Positions 5,270 through 7,637 of a DNA stretch of 7,637 nt are shown here, one piece after another (position 1 is the first letter of the stretch; each line of letters begins with the position of its first letter). This DNA comes from an uncultured Clostridia bacterium (GTDB lineage Bacteria; Bacillota; Clostridia; Oscillospirales; Ruminococcaceae), in assembly GCA_946183095.1 (NCBI GenBank), contig CAMHBE010000079.1, positions 1 through 7,637 on the forward strand. Direction: 5' to 3'. Position numbers and translations under genes: made by a program. Below the pieces are notes generated by a model. It saw only the letters and a list, made by a program, of their open reading frames with translations, searched no databases and was not told where the DNA came from.

Positions 5270-7637
5270 GAGACTTATAAAATCTCAAAAGCAATAACCG
5301 GAGAATACACTTGTGTGCCAATGATCTCGGATCAACAATACGCAACATTTTCTATGGTTTATTCCGATGATTGTTTTGCGCAGCCGTCATATTCCGTTTG
5401 CGGTCATCTTGGCATGCTCTCCATGCAGGCTGCTGAAGCAAGCGCGATATACTGTAATTATATTGACGGTGTCGCGGATCGTGTGGATACTTCGGAAGGC
5501 AATAAGAGTATTATCGGTTTTCTTACCTCGGCAGGATTTTCGGAAGCGGAAACAAACAAATACTATGTTTCGTACAGAGTTGATAACTCTGTGGGAGTTG
5601 CCGTCGGTCACAGGGAGATAAATGTCGGCGGGAAGAAATATACGGTTCTTGCGGTGATCCTCTGCGGCGGATTTTATAACACCGAATTTGCGGGAAATAT
5701 GGATGTCGGCTGCGACACCATACACAAGGGGTTCAAGGAAGCAAGAGACGAGGCGCTGCGTTTTGTGAAGCAGTATGTCAGTGCTCATGACATTACCGGA
5801 GATGTGAAGGTATGGACAGCGGGACAAAGCAGAGGAGCGGCGGTCGCTAACCTTATCGGCGGATTTTTTGCCGCAGGCGGTGACGGATACCTCGGTGATG
5901 TGAGCGTAAAGCCGGAAGATGTATATTGCTATACCTTTGGAACGCCGGGCACAGTGCTCGGTACTGTGAACAGGAGCGAACTGCTCAGCGTCGGAGGCGC
6001 AAGGGGCGGCATCTATGAGAATGATACCCCCGGCGAGGCATTCATCGTCAGCTCCGACGAGACTGTCGATCCTACCGATAGCGTATTCTCCGGAATACAT
6101 AATTTTGCATATCTGCAGGATCCTTTGACCTACCTTCCGTTGAAGCAGTGGGGCTTTACATACTTAGGCAAGGTCGAGGATGATGAAAGCTTTGGCGGAA
6201 AGATCACAGCAGATGATATGATCGCCGTTCTGAAAGAGCGCAGTCCGTTTATTTACCAGATATACGAGAAATACGGCGACTATCGCAGCTTTGAGAGGAA
6301 GACGTTCGATATACCGAGCCTATCTGTTGTAAAAGATGAGGGAGCCGATAAAAACGAAGATGTCGGCGATTATCTGAATGACCGCATGAATCAGCTTCTC
6401 CATGTTGCTCCCGACCCGGAGGCATATTCTGCGGGTATTGACGAAGTTCTCATGGCTGTGTTCGGCATATTGGGAATTACCGACACTTTCTACGGCTTAG
6501 ATGTGAATGTCGTTAAAGATGATTTCGTACTTCCTGCGGTGGTATCCGGACTTGGTGTACTGTCAGACAAGATCCGTGAAGAGAAGCGCGCGGAGAATGA
6601 CGATGAAGCTATCACGCTGGTACTGGAAGAAGCGATCTCGTTCGTTTCCGGCAAAACCATCGAACATGGTACACTGACAGCCGATGATATCCTTATCTTG
6701 TTATCGGAATATGTCTGTGAACATGAAAATTCCGAAGCAATAAGGCAGCTTCGGGGGATCATAGATACGAACGATGAAACGATCGGATCACTTCTTGGGC
6801 TTTTCCTCGCACCTTATGCTGCGGATGAAAATGCTTCCACGAGCGATAAGGTGCTCGCGTTCGTTAAAGCGCTCTCACAGGGACCCGCGGAAGGCACACC
6901 TGCTGCGGAGAACGGCTATACTGCCGCGATGAGCCGTAGCATTATATATATTGCTCTCCCGCTTTTAGCGCCGGAACTCGGAGAGGTGATAACTGACGGA
7001 AGCTGTAAGCTCGTGGACATCGTTCACGCTGTTCTGAGTATGCTTCTTACAGTTAAGGACAGCGACGGAAATGTAATAAAGAGTTACTCTGCTCTTGAAG
7101 AAGCTGCGGGCGAAATGCTCACGCCTGTATTGGAAAAGCTCCTGGCGCCTTCAATGGAATATGTCAGGAAAAAGGGTACCGATAATTATGACCGCGCTCG
7201 CGCATACGTTGATGTCGTTGAAAAGAACATATTCACTCTGTTAAAAGCAGTATGCCGGGTAGTTCTATTCGATGACGGACCGTTTGATATCGGTAATAGC
7301 GTATCCAATCTGACAACTCTCATATCAAATTTCTTTATAGTGGCTGAAGGTCATTTTCCCGGAACATATTCCGCATGGCAGAAGGCTCTTCTGAATAGTC
7401 ACGCCGCAGAACATACCGCCTATGCTAAAACAGCATTCAAGGCTCCGGTATATACATGGAACGAAGACTACACTGTCTGCACAGCAACGGCAGCAGCCGA
7501 AGACGATGAAACTTATGTGGTAACACAGGAGTCCGAAGCGCTGGTAAAGGTCATAACAGAAGCTGCCTGCACCGTCAAAGAGGTCACATCACATACCGCG
7601 ATGTTCACAGATCCGCTGTTTGAAGCGCAGTCATTGA
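5132..7637 (+). CDS. Large secreted protein with a class 3 lipase-like alpha/beta-hydrolase core (3' partial)
   Basis: Probably an exported or surface-attached serine hydrolase; substrate unknown. The frame runs 835 codons with no stop and leaves the window (the terminal TGA is out of frame). Residues 1-46 are a Sec signal peptide. A hydrolase-like core covers about 75-345: the nucleophile elbow WTAGQSRGAAVANL (228-241, Ser 233), then YTFGTPGT (267-274), then GIHNFAYLQDPLTYLPLKQW (321-340), where Asp 330 is the best candidate acid, as in the D-x-V-x-x-L-P region of lipase class 3. The catalytic His is not certain; His 424 is one possibility. Position 232 is Gln where the common motif has His (GHSxG). 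Residues about 400-765 look mainly helical and match nothing I recognise. From about 772 a repeat-like surface domain begins. Hydrolase-like fold is well supported, activity is inferred, and no cell-wall anchor is visible because the C-terminus is missing. Confidence 0.85.
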   Translation, partial: MEKKNNSGQYGKTVFSALKNKIVRRVVPVFMSAAMVVQLVPLNSYAETYKISKAITGEYTCVPMISDQQYATFSMVYSDDCFAQPSYSVCGHLGMLSMQAAEASAIYCNYIDGVADRVDTSEGNKSIIGFLTSAGFSEAETNKYYVSYRVDNSVGVAVGHREINVGGKKYTVLAVILCGGFYNTEFAGNMDVGCDTIHKGFKEARDEALRFVKQYVSAHDITGDVKVWTAGQSRGAAVANLIGGFFAAGGDGYLGDVSVKPEDVYCYTFGTPGTVLGTVNRSELLSVGGARGGIYENDTPGEAFIVSSDETVDPTDSVFSGIHNFAYLQDPLTYLPLKQWGFTYLGKVEDDESFGGKITADDMIAVLKERSPFIYQIYEKYGDYRSFERKTFDIPSLSVVKDEGADKNEDVGDYLNDRMNQLLHVAPDPEAYSAGIDEVLMAVFGILGITDTFYGLDVNVVKDDFVLPAVVSGLGVLSDKIREEKRAENDDEAITLVLEEAISFVSGKTIEHGTLTADDILILLSEYVCEHENSEAIRQLRGIIDTNDETIGSLLGLFLAPYAADENASTSDKVLAFVKALSQGPAEGTPAAENGYTAAMSRSIIYIALPLLAPELGEVITDGSCKLVDIVHAVLSMLLTVKDSDGNVIKSYSALEEAAGEMLTPVLEKLLAPSMEYVRKKGTDNYDRARAYVDVVEKNIFTLLKAVCRVVLFDDGPFDIGNSVSNLTTLISNFFIVAEGHFPGTYSAWQKALLNSHAAEHTAYAKTAFKAPVYTWNEDYTVCTATAAAEDDETYVVTQESEALVKVITEAACTVKEVTSHTAMFTDPLFEAQSL
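7445..7637 (+). other. Start of a probable C-terminal surface-repeat domain
   Basis: Residues about 772-835 follow the pattern of short beta-rich repeats seen in Ruminococcus-type surface proteins: a PVYTW opening, an alternating CTATAAA strand, a run of Thr/Val-rich strands (ETYVVTQES, LVKVITEAAC), a Cys-containing turn, and a closing HTAMFTDPLFEAQ. Usual members carry a CxxC pair in the middle; here that place is an AEDDET stretch and only single Cys residues (783 and 813) remain. Only one unit is in the window. The match is from memory of the pattern, not from a search. Confidence 0.5.

Noticed and set aside
5387..6100. Minus-strand open frame of 237 codons
   Set aside because: It overlaps the hydrolase core of the secreted protein, including the nucleophile elbow, and its translation shows no domain, so it is a shadow frame.

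Overview
The window holds four consecutive plus-strand genes and no RNA genes, mobile elements or CRISPR arrays. The first and last genes run off the edges of the window. The content suggests a Gram-positive Clostridia bacterium, most like Ruminococcus or Oscillospiraceae. The grounds are a moderate-GC sequence, a polar amino-acid ABC permease fused to its own substrate-binding domains, an RsbW-like ATPase, a short CstA of about 490 residues, and a large secreted protein with a GxSxG 'lipase family' core. The assignment rests on protein character only and no species can be named.

Layout: (1) 1-2894 is the 3' part of a very large ABC transporter polypeptide. It has a tandem array of extracellular amino-acid-binding (SBP_bac_3-type) domains: the end of one, two complete ones, and a final half-domain, followed by a HisM/GlnP-type permease. 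The Met at 72 is internal and the true start lies upstream. (2) 3029-3436 encodes a 135-residue RsbW/SpoIIAB-like ATP-binding protein of the anti-sigma type. (3) 3542-5020 encodes a CstA-family membrane transporter that starts with TTG. (4) 5132 to the end of the window is an open frame of at least 835 codons with no in-frame stop. It encodes a secreted protein with a signal peptide, an alpha/beta-hydrolase (class 3 lipase-like) core carrying G-Q-S-R-G, a long region I do not recognise, and what looks like the first unit of a surface-protein repeat.

The gaps between genes are 134, 105 and 111 bases (to the preferred starts), and none contains a convincing intrinsic terminator, so partial co-transcription is possible. 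The first three genes make a plausible nutrient-acquisition and starvation theme: amino-acid uptake, a regulatory ATPase of the sigma-switch type, and a peptide/pyruvate-type carrier. No ABC ATPase, STAS anti-anti-sigma factor, PP2C phosphatase or sigma factor is present in the window, so the functional link is inferred from adjacency alone. The secreted hydrolase-like gene may be a separate unit.

Most worth a second look are the multi-receptor transporter with its terminal half-domain and divergent pocket motifs, and the large secreted GQSRG protein.
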